This document shows, in pieces, positions 53,489-61,840 of a stretch of DNA of 64,000 nucleotides. Source of the DNA: Pseudomonas sp. VD-NE ins (GTDB taxonomy: Bacteria; Pseudomonadota; Gammaproteobacteria; Pseudomonadales; Pseudomonadaceae); the NCBI RefSeq assembly GCF_031882575.1, contig NZ_CP134772.1:4483001-4547000 (forward strand), written 5' to 3'. Under the pieces are notes generated by a model. That model made no database searches and was not told where the DNA came from. It saw only the letters and a list, made by a program, of their open reading frames with translations. The position numbers and the translations under genes were made by a program. Position 1 is the stretch's first letter. Each line of letters opens with the position of its first letter.

Positions 53489-56400
53489 TCAGTCTTTGGA
53501 AACAGGCAACGGCGCAAACAGCGCCTCAATGTCACCCTGCTCCAGCTTCCAGCCACCCGTCGTGCCGCCCTCAAGCACCGCCCCGGCCAACGCAGCTTTT
53601 TCCTGCTGCAACGCCTGTATTTTTTCCTCCACCGTGCCGCGAGCGATCAGCTTGTAAACGAACACCGGGTTGTTTTGCCCGATTCGATACGCGCGATCGG
53701 TGGCCTGATTTTCCACCGCCGGGTTCCACCAAGGGTCGAAGTGGATCACCGTGTCCGCAGCAGTCAGGTTCAAACCGGTGCCACCCGCCTTGAGACTGAT
53801 CAGAAACAGCGGCACCTTGCCGCCCTGAAAGTCCTTCACCGGCGTGCGTCGATCCGTGGTGTCACCGGTCAGCAGCGAATAGGCAATGTCACGTTGCTGC
53901 AATTCTTCCTCGATCAAAGCGAGCATCGAGGTGAACTGCGAGAACAGCAGGATCCTGCGACCTTCGCCGAGCAGCTCTTCGAGCATCTCCATCAAGCTGA
54001 CCAACTTGCCACTGCCGGAGCGCAGTGCCTTTGCTGTCATCGGCATCTTGATCAGGCGCAAGTCGCAACAGACCTGCCGCAGTTTGAGCAAGGCATCCAG
54101 AATAATGATCTGACTGCGCGCCACGCCACTGCGGGCAATTTCGTCGCGCACTTTTTTGTCCATCGCCACGCGAACGGTTTCATAGACATCGCGCTGGCCG
54201 TCACTGAGATCCACCCAATGGATGATTTCGGTTTTCGGCGGCAGTTCGGTGGCCACCTGATCCTTTTTGCGGCGCAGTAAAAACGGCTTGATGCGCGCTG
54301 TCAGGTGCTGCATACGCTGAACATTGCCGTGCTTTTCGATTGGCGTGCGGTAATCGCGATTGAAGGACTTGCTATCGCCAAGCCAACCGGGCATGAGGAA
54401 ATGAAACTGCGACCAAAGCTCGCCCAAGTGGTTTTCCAATGGCGTGCCGCTCAGGCACAAGCGCTGGCGGGCCTGCAGGTCACGGGCCGCTTGCGCCGCT
54501 TTGCTGATCGGGTTTTTGATGTTCTGCGCTTCGTCGAGAATTAGTACGCTCCACAGCTGCGGCTGCAAGGTCTCCACATCCCTTGGCAATAACGCGTAAG
54601 TGGTCAGTACCAGATCGTACTCAGCCAGATTAGCGAAATCCTTTTGCCGCCCCGTGCCGTGCAGCGCCAATACTTTCAACTGGGGGGTGAAACGCTCGGC
54701 CTCGTCGAGCCAGTTGGGAATCAGGCTGGTCGGCATCACCGCCAGAGCCGGACAATCAAGACGACCGGCGTGTTTTTCCGTGAGCAGATGTGCCAAGGTT
54801 TGCAGCGTTTTGCCCAGCCCCATGTCATCGCCCAGAATGCCGCCGACCTCAAGCTCGCGCAGGGTCTGCATCCAGTTCAGCCCTTCGAGCTGATACGGGC
54901 GCAGTTGCGCGTTAAGGCCGGCCGGCGCAGCGACCTGGGTGTGACTGGAATTCTGCAAGCGCTTGGCGAAGGTGCGCAGCCGCTCGCCACCCTGCCAATC
55001 CAGCGGCACGCCATCGAGCATACTCAAGCGCGCGGCATCCGGGACACTCAAGCGCAGTGCATCGCCCTGATGACCGCCCAGGTACAACTCGCCCAGCGTG
55101 GCCATCAGCGGTTTGACCCGACTCAGCGGCAGCGCGACCTTGGCGCCTGAAGGGTCGCCAAAACCGCTGGGTTTCAGTTCGATCAGGAGTTTTTCGTCAT
55201 CGCTGCGTTGTGCCAGATTGACCGGGTCAAGCAAGCGCGGCTGGGTGCGCAACAAGTGCAGAAGGATCGGCAGCAAACTGTAGCGCTGGCCATTGACGAC
55301 GATACCCAACTGCAAATCAAACCACTGATGCCCAGCCTCTTCTTCGACCTCGGCGTACCAATGCTCAACCGGTTGCACATTGAAATGAAAGCCGGGACTC
55401 ATCTCAACTTCCCAGTTCGAGGCGCGCAACGTGGCAAGCCCTTCGTGCATAAACCCGAGCCAGGCGGAATCATCCGCCAACGTGAACATCTCGCCGGGAC
55501 GATCCAGCGAGCTCTTGCGCGTGGCTTTCTTGAAACCGAGCTTTTGCAGGATCTGGCGCAGTTTCTTTTCCACCGCAGGCTGGCGTTGAATGCGCTGGGT
55601 TTCGGTACCGTTGAGGATCATTACTTCCGGGTTTCGATCCACCGTCGGCTGGCCGTTGTAGGTAAACACCAGAGCGGCGCGATGCTCAAGAATGTATTCC
55701 CAGCGCGAGCGCTCCCGACCGCTGACGAGGGTGAGTTGCGGCTGCGGAAGTACGTCGTCGATGACTCGTTCGGTCAGTTGGTGGGGCGGCGGGATTCTCG
55801 TCGCGGCGCTCATGCGATGGCTGAACTGCATGGCCTGACGCGCCGGAATGTCCGGCGCCAGAGTCAAATGACTGGCCAGCTTTTCTTCCAGTTCATTGAA
55901 CAGAGCGCCAATCTGCCGCTGTTCACGATCCAGGTAATAAAGCGGCTCCAGCGCCAGCACGGTTTCCTGCGCAGCCTCGGCACTGCTCCACTGCGCACGG
56001 AAACCGCCGTCGGTCTGCTCGGCCCAGGCGAAATGGCCGATGCGCTTCGCGCCCGGCACCAACGGTCGCAGATCCTCGAAATCGAGGAACAGCCGCGAGG
56101 TGCGCAGGAGCATTTCCAGCAGTTCGGCGCCGCTGCTGCCTTCCAGCGGATAGCCGCTGTAATAGGCGTGGTGGGAGTGCATGGCAACCAGCAGCCTGGC
56201 GACGCGCAGATCCAGCTCGGACAGGTAGCCGGGCTGACGCATGAGCATTTCCGCCAGCGAATACAGCGGTTTGACTTCGCGTAACTCGCCGCTCTTGAGC
56301 TGGGAAACCTTGAAAATATCGAGCAGCCACTTGCCGCTCACTGACGTTGGCTTGAGCTTGTAAAACAGGCGCGTGCCTGCGGTTTGCGCGCCTTCTTCAG

Positions 56401-56782
56401 CGGGTTTGGCCGGCACGGGAATGGACGAAAGCCAATGCTCCAGCGCCCGCCCCAACTGGGTCTGTGCGTCACTTTCGGACGCTTCATGATCACTGCCCTG
56501 CAGGTGATAGAGCACCGCAGCGCAGTGTTTGCAGTCGATTGAGACAGGACAGGTACACAGGCAACGCAAGTTGACGGAACCCAGGCGATCTTCGGACAGG
56601 TAAATGGTCTGTTCATACGCCTGATCTTCCGAACCGACGCAGAACGCCTCGATCTTCCTGTCATCGATCTCGATGATCTCTACCCGATCATCGGCGGCAT
56701 AAGCCCGGGCCTTGGCCAGCGCGTTGCTAGTGAATACCCGGGTCCAGGCCAACGACTTGAGCCGTTCGATGAGAATGCTCAT
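53489..56782 (-). CDS. SWIM zinc finger SNF2-family DNA helicase/translocase (second paralogue)
   Basis: A 1097-residue relative of the gene at 50650, with a longer middle part. SWIM finger CTCPVSIDCKHC near residue 75; motor at about 620-1080 with ILGDDMGLGKTLQTLAHLLT, ILDEAQNIKN, SGTPLENHLGELWSQFHFLM and SLKAGGTGLNLTAADTVIHF. The two proteins are very similar in the motor half. It is followed on the minus strand by nothing but the REP pair; its upstream neighbour is the nucleoside phosphorylase gene, 10 bases away. Confidence 0.88.
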   Translation of the reverse strand: MSILIERLKSLAWTRVFTSNALAKARAYAADDRVEIIEIDDRKIEAFCVGSEDQAYEQTIYLSEDRLGSVNLRCLCTCPVSIDCKHCAAVLYHLQGSDHEASESDAQTQLGRALEHWLSSIPVPAKPAEEGAQTAGTRLFYKLKPTSVSGKWLLDIFKVSQLKSGELREVKPLYSLAEMLMRQPGYLSELDLRVARLLVAMHSHHAYYSGYPLEGSSGAELLEMLLRTSRLFLDFEDLRPLVPGAKRIGHFAWAEQTDGGFRAQWSSAEAAQETVLALEPLYYLDREQRQIGALFNELEEKLASHLTLAPDIPARQAMQFSHRMSAATRIPPPHQLTERVIDDVLPQPQLTLVSGRERSRWEYILEHRAALVFTYNGQPTVDRNPEVMILNGTETQRIQRQPAVEKKLRQILQKLGFKKATRKSSLDRPGEMFTLADDSAWLGFMHEGLATLRASNWEVEMSPGFHFNVQPVEHWYAEVEEEAGHQWFDLQLGIVVNGQRYSLLPILLHLLRTQPRLLDPVNLAQRSDDEKLLIELKPSGFGDPSGAKVALPLSRVKPLMATLGELYLGGHQGDALRLSVPDAARLSMLDGVPLDWQGGERLRTFAKRLQNSSHTQVAAPAGLNAQLRPYQLEGLNWMQTLRELEVGGILGDDMGLGKTLQTLAHLLTEKHAGRLDCPALAVMPTSLIPNWLDEAERFTPQLKVLALHGTGRQKDFANLAEYDLVLTTYALLPRDVETLQPQLWSVLILDEAQNIKNPISKAAQAARDLQARQRLCLSGTPLENHLGELWSQFHFLMPGWLGDSKSFNRDYRTPIEKHGNVQRMQHLTARIKPFLLRRKKDQVATELPPKTEIIHWVDLSDGQRDVYETVRVAMDKKVRDEIARSGVARSQIIILDALLKLRQVCCDLRLIKMPMTAKALRSGSGKLVSLMEMLEELLGEGRRILLFSQFTSMLALIEEELQQRDIAYSLLTGDTTDRRTPVKDFQGGKVPLFLISLKAGGTGLNLTAADTVIHFDPWWNPAVENQATDRAYRIGQNNPVFVYKLIARGTVEEKIQALQQEKAALAGAVLEGGTTGGWKLEQGDIEALFAPLPVSKD

Positions 56783-56791
56783 GGGCAGTCC

Positions 56792-57541
<750 letters not shown>

Positions 57542-58552
57542 TTAATCGATCAGTTGAGCGTCTTTGAGCGCGCCGATGGCGGTGAGCCAGCGCGGATCCT
57601 GGCGATATTCGGTGCTGGCAATGGCCTGACCGCGCATGCGGGCGATTCGGGCCGATGGCTTGACCCTCATGCGTTGTGCGGCGCTCAGGGCCAGTTCGGC
57701 AGCGGCGCGGTCGTTGCATATCAGGCCCATGTCGCAGCCAGCGGTCAGCGCAGCTTCGATGCGACTGGCAGCGTCGCCGACCACGTGCGCGCCGGCCATC
57801 GACAGGTCGTCGCTGAAGATCACACCGTCGAACTGCAATTCGCCGCGCAGAATGTCCTGCAACCAGCGACGGGAGAAACCGGCGGGCTGCGAATCGACCT
57901 GCGGATAGATGACGTGCGCCGGCATGATCGCGGCCAATTGCTTGCTGAGTTTGGCGAAGGGTACGAGATCGTTGGCGCGGATCTCGTCGAGGCTGCGCTC
58001 GTCGTTCGGGATCGCGACGTGGGAATCCGCTTCCGCCCAGCCGTGGCCGGGGAAGTGCTTGCCGGTCGCAGCCATGCCAGCACTGTTCATGCCGCGAATG
58101 AATGCACCGGCGAGCAGTGCCGCGCGCTCGGGATCGCCCTCGAATGAACGGGTGCCGACCACGGCGCTGCGCTGGTAATCGAGATCAAGCACCGGGGCGA
58201 AGCTCAGGTCGAGGCCGACCGCGAGTACTTCGGTGGCCATGATCCAGCCACACTGCTCGGCCAGGTATTCGGCATTCGGGTTGTCGGCGATGGCGCGCAT
58301 GGCCGGCAGACGCACGAAGCCCTGCCGCAGGCGCTGCACGCGGCCGCCCTCTTGATCCACCGCCAGCAGCAGATCCGGGCGAATCGCGCGAATCGACGCG
58401 CTGAGTTCACGCACCTGGCGTGGATGCTCGATGTTACGCGCGAAAATGATCAGGCCGCCCACTTCGGGCTGACGCAACAATTGGCGATCTTCGGCCGTCA
58501 GCCAGGTACCGGCGACGTCCACCATCAACGAGCCTTGCAGGCCAGCAGTCAT
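57542..58552 (-). CDS. nagZ: Beta-N-acetylhexosaminidase NagZ
   Basis: A 336-residue cytosolic GH3 enzyme that removes GlcNAc from anhydromuropeptides in cell-wall recycling; it produces the signal for AmpC induction. Signatures: GLIIFARNIEHPRQ, AVDQEGGRVQRL, KHFPGHGWAEADSHVAIPND (with the His/Asp pair) and VIFSDDLSMAGA with the nucleophile Asp. It ends 12 bases before the phosphorylase gene, so the two form an operon. Confidence 0.95.
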   Translation of the reverse strand: MTAGLQGSLMVDVAGTWLTAEDRQLLRQPEVGGLIIFARNIEHPRQVRELSASIRAIRPDLLLAVDQEGGRVQRLRQGFVRLPAMRAIADNPNAEYLAEQCGWIMATEVLAVGLDLSFAPVLDLDYQRSAVVGTRSFEGDPERAALLAGAFIRGMNSAGMAATGKHFPGHGWAEADSHVAIPNDERSLDEIRANDLVPFAKLSKQLAAIMPAHVIYPQVDSQPAGFSRRWLQDILRGELQFDGVIFSDDLSMAGAHVVGDAASRIEAALTAGCDMGLICNDRAAAELALSAAQRMRVKPSARIARMRGQAIASTEYRQDPRWLTAIGALKDAQLID

Positions 58553-58710
58553 AGAGATTCCTTGAAAACGAAAAACCCGATTTGCAGGAAATCGCTACCG
58601 TGAACAATGCTCGGCAGGTTGGCAATTTCTATGGAGATCGGGTTCAGAACGAGAGTCGGCATGGGCGGCTAGCTTAGCGGATACAAGCTGCCGCGCCCAC
58701 CCGTGTGCGG

Positions 58711-59418
58711 TTAAACCTTGGCGGCGACCGGCGTTGACTTGCTGCGCGGACGCAGTTGCGCGGTGGCCATGGCTGCATCGGTGACGCCGGTTTCGGCGCG
58801 CATGCCCGCAGCGAGGAAGGGCACCATCAGACGCATCACTTGTTCGATGGAGGTGTTGACGCCGAAATCGGTCTCGGCGATCGCGCGCAAAGCCTTGATG
58901 CCAGACATGCTGAACGCGGCGGCGCCGAGCATGAAGTGCACACGCCAGAACAGTTCGATCGGCGGAATGCGTGGTGCGGCTTCGTTGACCAGCAACATGT
59001 AGCGACGGAAAACCTTGCCGTACATGTCTTCCAGATAACGACGCAAGTGGCCTTGGCTTTGGCTGAATGCCAGGCCGAGCAGGCGCATGAAGATCGACAG
59101 ATCGTTGCCGCTGCGTGGCTGCACCACGAGGGCTTGCTCGACGAGAATTTCCAGCAGCTCTTCGAGAGTCGGCTTGTTTTCAGGCTTGGCCTGACGGCGC
59201 TCCAGCTCTTTATCGAGGCTGATGCAGAACGGCCCGAGGAAGCGCGAAAAAACCGCCTGAATCAGCGCCTTTTTCGAGCCGAAGTGATAGTTCACCGCTG
59301 CCAGGTTGACGCCAGCCTTGCTGGTGATCAAACGCAATGAGGTTTCAGCGAAACCTTTCTCCGCGAACAACTGCTCGGCAGCATCAAGAATGCGTTCAAC
59401 GGTTTCCGACTGGGCCAT
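58711..59418 (-). CDS. psrA: TetR-family regulator PsrA
   Basis: A 235-residue repressor/activator that senses long-chain fatty acids and controls rpoS and beta-oxidation in pseudomonads. The HTH is at about residues 8-55 (RILDAAEQLFAEKGFAETSL, then AGVNLAAVNYHFGSKKALI). The identification rests on the context nagZ-psrA-lexA, as in P. aeruginosa PA3005-PA3007, and on two matching operators immediately upstream. The start MAQSETVERI is preferred to a frame six codons longer. Confidence 0.9.
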   Translation of the reverse strand: MAQSETVERILDAAEQLFAEKGFAETSLRLITSKAGVNLAAVNYHFGSKKALIQAVFSRFLGPFCISLDKELERRQAKPENKPTLEELLEILVEQALVVQPRSGNDLSIFMRLLGLAFSQSQGHLRRYLEDMYGKVFRRYMLLVNEAAPRIPPIELFWRVHFMLGAAAFSMSGIKALRAIAETDFGVNTSIEQVMRLMVPFLAAGMRAETGVTDAAMATAQLRPRSKSTPVAAKV

Positions 59419-59433
59419 GGCTACTCCGCCTGA

Positions 59434-59460
59434 CAAACACTTGTTTGAAACATACGTTTC
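59434..59460. promoter_or_regulatory. Two abutting PsrA operators
   Basis: CAAACACTTGTTTG (59434-59447) and GAAACATACGTTTC (59447-59460) are two perfect 5-4-5 inverted repeats sharing one base. Both match the G/CAAAC-N4-GTTTG/C consensus. They begin 16 bases upstream of the psrA start, fitting autorepression. Confidence 0.85.
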
Positions 59461-59585
59461 AGCCTGTGCCTTGTCAAGCCTGCCGGTTCGTTTTGGGAAT
59501 GGTCGGTCAGCTATTTAACCACACAAGCCCGCCACATTAATAAGCACACCCGCCGACCGTCTGGCGGCCTGCGAAAAAACGGCCA

Positions 59586-59613
59586 TTGCCAAGACCGCTT
59601 CACTGTATATAAT
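59586..59613 (+). promoter_or_regulatory. lexA promoter
   Basis: TTGCCA (59586-59591), 16 bases, TATAAT (59608-59613). The -10 hexamer lies inside the first LexA box, so LexA binding would block it. Confidence 0.75.
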
Positions 59614-59637
59614 CCCAGTCACTGTATAAAAAGACAG
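59603..59637. promoter_or_regulatory. Two tandem LexA boxes
   Basis: CTGTATATAATCCCAG (59603-59618) and CTGTATAAAAAGACAG (59622-59637) both fit CTG-N10-CAG exactly. They lie 10-45 bases before lexA and give autoregulation. Confidence 0.95.
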
Positions 59638-59647
59638 AGCGATCAAT

Positions 59648-60256
59648 ATGCTAAAGCTGACGCCACGCCAAGCCGAGATTCTGGCCTTTATCAAACGCTG
59701 CCTCGAAGACAACGGCTACCCGCCAACCCGCGCGGAAATCGCTCAGGAACTGGGCTTCAAGTCGCCGAACGCGGCTGAAGAGCATCTCAAGGCACTGGCC
59801 CGAAAAGGCGCCATCGAGATGACACCTGGCGCTTCGCGCGGTATTCGCATCCCTGGCTTCGAAGCCAAGGCAGATAACTCTACCCTGCCGATCATTGGCC
59901 GGGTCGCTGCCGGCGCGCCAATCCTCGCCCAGCAGCACATCGAAGAATCCTGCAACATCAATCCGACTTTCTTTCATCCGCGCGCTGACTATCTGTTGCG
60001 CGTACACGGCATGAGCATGAAGGACATCGGCATCTTCGACGGTGACCTGCTGGCGGTCCACACCACACGTGAAGCGCGCAATGGCCAGGTCGTCGTTGCC
60101 CGCATCGGCGACGAAGTGACGGTCAAACGCTTCAAGCGTGAAGGCAGCAAGGTCTGGCTGATTGCCGAAAACCCTGAGTTCGCCCCTATCGAAGTCGACC
60201 TGAAAGATCAGGAACTGGTGATCGAAGGCTTGAGTGTCGGCGTTATTCGCCGCTAA
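59648..60256 (+). CDS. lexA: SOS repressor LexA
   Basis: A 202-residue repressor. The winged HTH fills residues 1-65. Self-cleavage site Ala88-Gly89 in VAAGAPI, catalytic Ser123 in HGMSMKD and Lys160 in VTVKRF are all present, so it is cleavable on RecA activation. Two LexA boxes precede it; sulA follows 10 bases after the stop, co-transcribed. Confidence 0.97.
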   Translation: MLKLTPRQAEILAFIKRCLEDNGYPPTRAEIAQELGFKSPNAAEEHLKALARKGAIEMTPGASRGIRIPGFEAKADNSTLPIIGRVAAGAPILAQQHIEESCNINPTFFHPRADYLLRVHGMSMKDIGIFDGDLLAVHTTREARNGQVVVARIGDEVTVKRFKREGSKVWLIAENPEFAPIEVDLKDQELVIEGLSVGVIRR

Positions 60257-60266
60257 AGGAGGCTCT

Positions 60267-60740
60267 ATGCAGTTCCCACACACACCTCAGCAAACACAAC
60301 TGCCTTTATTCGAAGCGTTTCTGGCACAACCGATGGCGCCGACCCTCAAAGAGGTCGTCGAGCGCCCGTGGATTGCCGAACCTGAAGTATTCAGTGAGCT
60401 GTCCCTGCGTGGTGCTGCCGGGAACTGCCTGAACCTGCTCGCTCCGATTCTTCGCGAACTCAGTGAAGATCAGGACGCGCGCTGGCTGACGCTGATAGCG
60501 CCTCCTGCGAGCCTGACTCAGGCATGGCTGCGGGATGCCGGCTTGAATCGCGAGCGTATTCTGCTGCTGCAACCAAGAGGCGCTCAAAGCGCCCAGCAAC
60601 TGGCGTGCGAAGCCCTGAAGCTGGGCCGCAGTCACACCGTAGTCACCTGGCTTAACCCGCTAAACACCCATTCACGGCAACAACTGATCAGCGCCGCACG
60701 CACGGGCGATGCTCAGAGCCTGAATATTCGTTTGGGTTGA
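60267..60740 (+). CDS. sulA: SulA-type SOS cell division inhibitor
   Basis: A 157-residue protein that inhibits FtsZ during the SOS response. The conserved core is RWLTLIAPPASLTQAWLRDA and NRERILLLQPRG. The start follows a strong AAAGGAGG; the frame extending to 60234 overlaps lexA. It is regulated by the lexA promoter. Confidence 0.9.
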   Translation: MQFPHTPQQTQLPLFEAFLAQPMAPTLKEVVERPWIAEPEVFSELSLRGAAGNCLNLLAPILRELSEDQDARWLTLIAPPASLTQAWLRDAGLNRERILLLQPRGAQSAQQLACEALKLGRSHTVVTWLNPLNTHSRQQLISAARTGDAQSLNIRLG

Positions 60741-60770
60741 TAATGGGTATACGCGCTGTGTGAAGCGCAG

Positions 60771-60794
60771 GGCTTCTCCAAGGACAGAGAAGCC
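60771..60794 (+). terminator. Possible terminator after sulA
   Basis: GGCTTCTC/GAGAAGCC forms an 8-bp stem with an 8-base loop. There is no T run after it, so the call is weak. Confidence 0.4.
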
Positions 60795-60832
60795 GATCTG
60801 AAGCGGTAACGTCAGAAAGAAAAAGACGGGGA

Positions 60833-61066
60833 TCAATGAAGAACCCGCGGCCCCTCCTCCTTATCAAACTCGCCTTCGACCATACGACCGGCCATCTGCA
60901 CGCCGACGCTCAACATCGCCTTGGCGATTTCCACATGCTGACCTTGCAGGAACGCCTTGGCATCCTCGGAGAAATCCAGCGTCACCAGAGAACCTTCGTC
61001 CTCGGCCCTGCGCAGTTCGATTCGGCCGTCTGGTAACTCGACAATTTCTAGAAAGGACGTTGGCAT
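60833..61066 (-). CDS. Small conserved protein of unknown function
   Basis: A 77-residue acidic protein (MPTSFLEIVELPDGRIELRR, then FLQGQHVEIAKAMLSVGVQM). It has no signal peptide or membrane segment. By position it matches PA3009. GAGAACAGACC stands before the start. No function can be given. Confidence 0.75.
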   Translation of the reverse strand: MPTSFLEIVELPDGRIELRRAEDEGSLVTLDFSEDAKAFLQGQHVEIAKAMLSVGVQMAGRMVEGEFDKEEGPRVLH

Positions 61067-61172
61067 AAAGGTCTGTTCTCCACGAAAGGCAGGGATTATA
61101 TAGACATCATTCAGGCTTCGCTCGGGATCTTGACCAGCAGCATGTTTCAGATTGCCACCGTGTCAATCGCCC

Positions 61173-61697
61173 TCAGCACTCGTTCAAGCCTTCGCGAAAG
61201 CGAATCGCCAAGCCTTTCAGATTCTGCCGCCAGCCCTCCAGCTCCTCTCGACTCAACTCTTCTGGCGCTTCTTCTTCATCCAGATTAATCGCCTGAATCA
61301 ACGGTTGCGTCACATCACCCTTCGGCTTGTGTGGTACCCGTGGTGGCTGAAATAGCGCCGAATGCGCTGCCAGCAGTTTTGCCAGCCAGGTCTCGGAGTT
61401 ACCTGCCAGCTCGACCATCTCTGCCAACTCGGGAATCGCAATTGACTCCAGCACTTCACGCGTCAGCAGCATCTCGGCCCTTGGCGCATTGGCTTGCGGC
61501 AAACGATAGAAACCCGCGATCTCATGACAAAGCCCCAACAAGGCGCCGTACAGGTGAAACAACGCTGATTCACGTCCAGCCTGAATCAATGCCAGAGAAT
61601 TCATCGCCCGCCCCTCTTCAGCACGAGCGAGGGCTTCCAGCGACAGACCGGCGAAATAGATTTTCTGGTTGGTACGGGTATAGAGCTCGTGGGCCAT
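61173..61697 (-). CDS. DUF6586-type protein of unknown function
   Basis: A 174-residue, mainly helical protein (MAHELYTRTNQKIYFAGLSL, LFHLYGALLGLCHEIAGFYR). By position it corresponds to PA3010 between sulA and topA. The ATG at 61697 is preferred to a GTG five codons upstream because GGAG stands nine bases before it. Function unknown. Confidence 0.75.
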   Translation of the reverse strand: MAHELYTRTNQKIYFAGLSLEALARAEEGRAMNSLALIQAGRESALFHLYGALLGLCHEIAGFYRLPQANAPRAEMLLTREVLESIAIPELAEMVELAGNSETWLAKLLAAHSALFQPPRVPHKPKGDVTQPLIQAINLDEEEAPEELSREELEGWRQNLKGLAIRFREGLNEC

Positions 61698-61783
61698 GAC
61701 GGCAGTCTCCACTACGAAATAATTGCTTCACACAGGCCGGACAGTGTCGTGGATCAGCCGATCCCACCGCAAGCACAAAACAA

Positions 61784-61823
61784 AAAGGCCGCCTGAAAAC
61801 CCGAGGGGTCTCATGCGGCCTTT
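61784..61823 (-). terminator. Terminator of topA
   Basis: AAAGGCCGC (61784-61792) and GCGGCCTTT (61815-61823) pair across a 22-base loop holding a smaller hairpin. On the minus strand TTTTTGTTTTG follows. Confidence 0.8.
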
Positions 61824-61840
61824 CAGTATCAGGCTAACGC

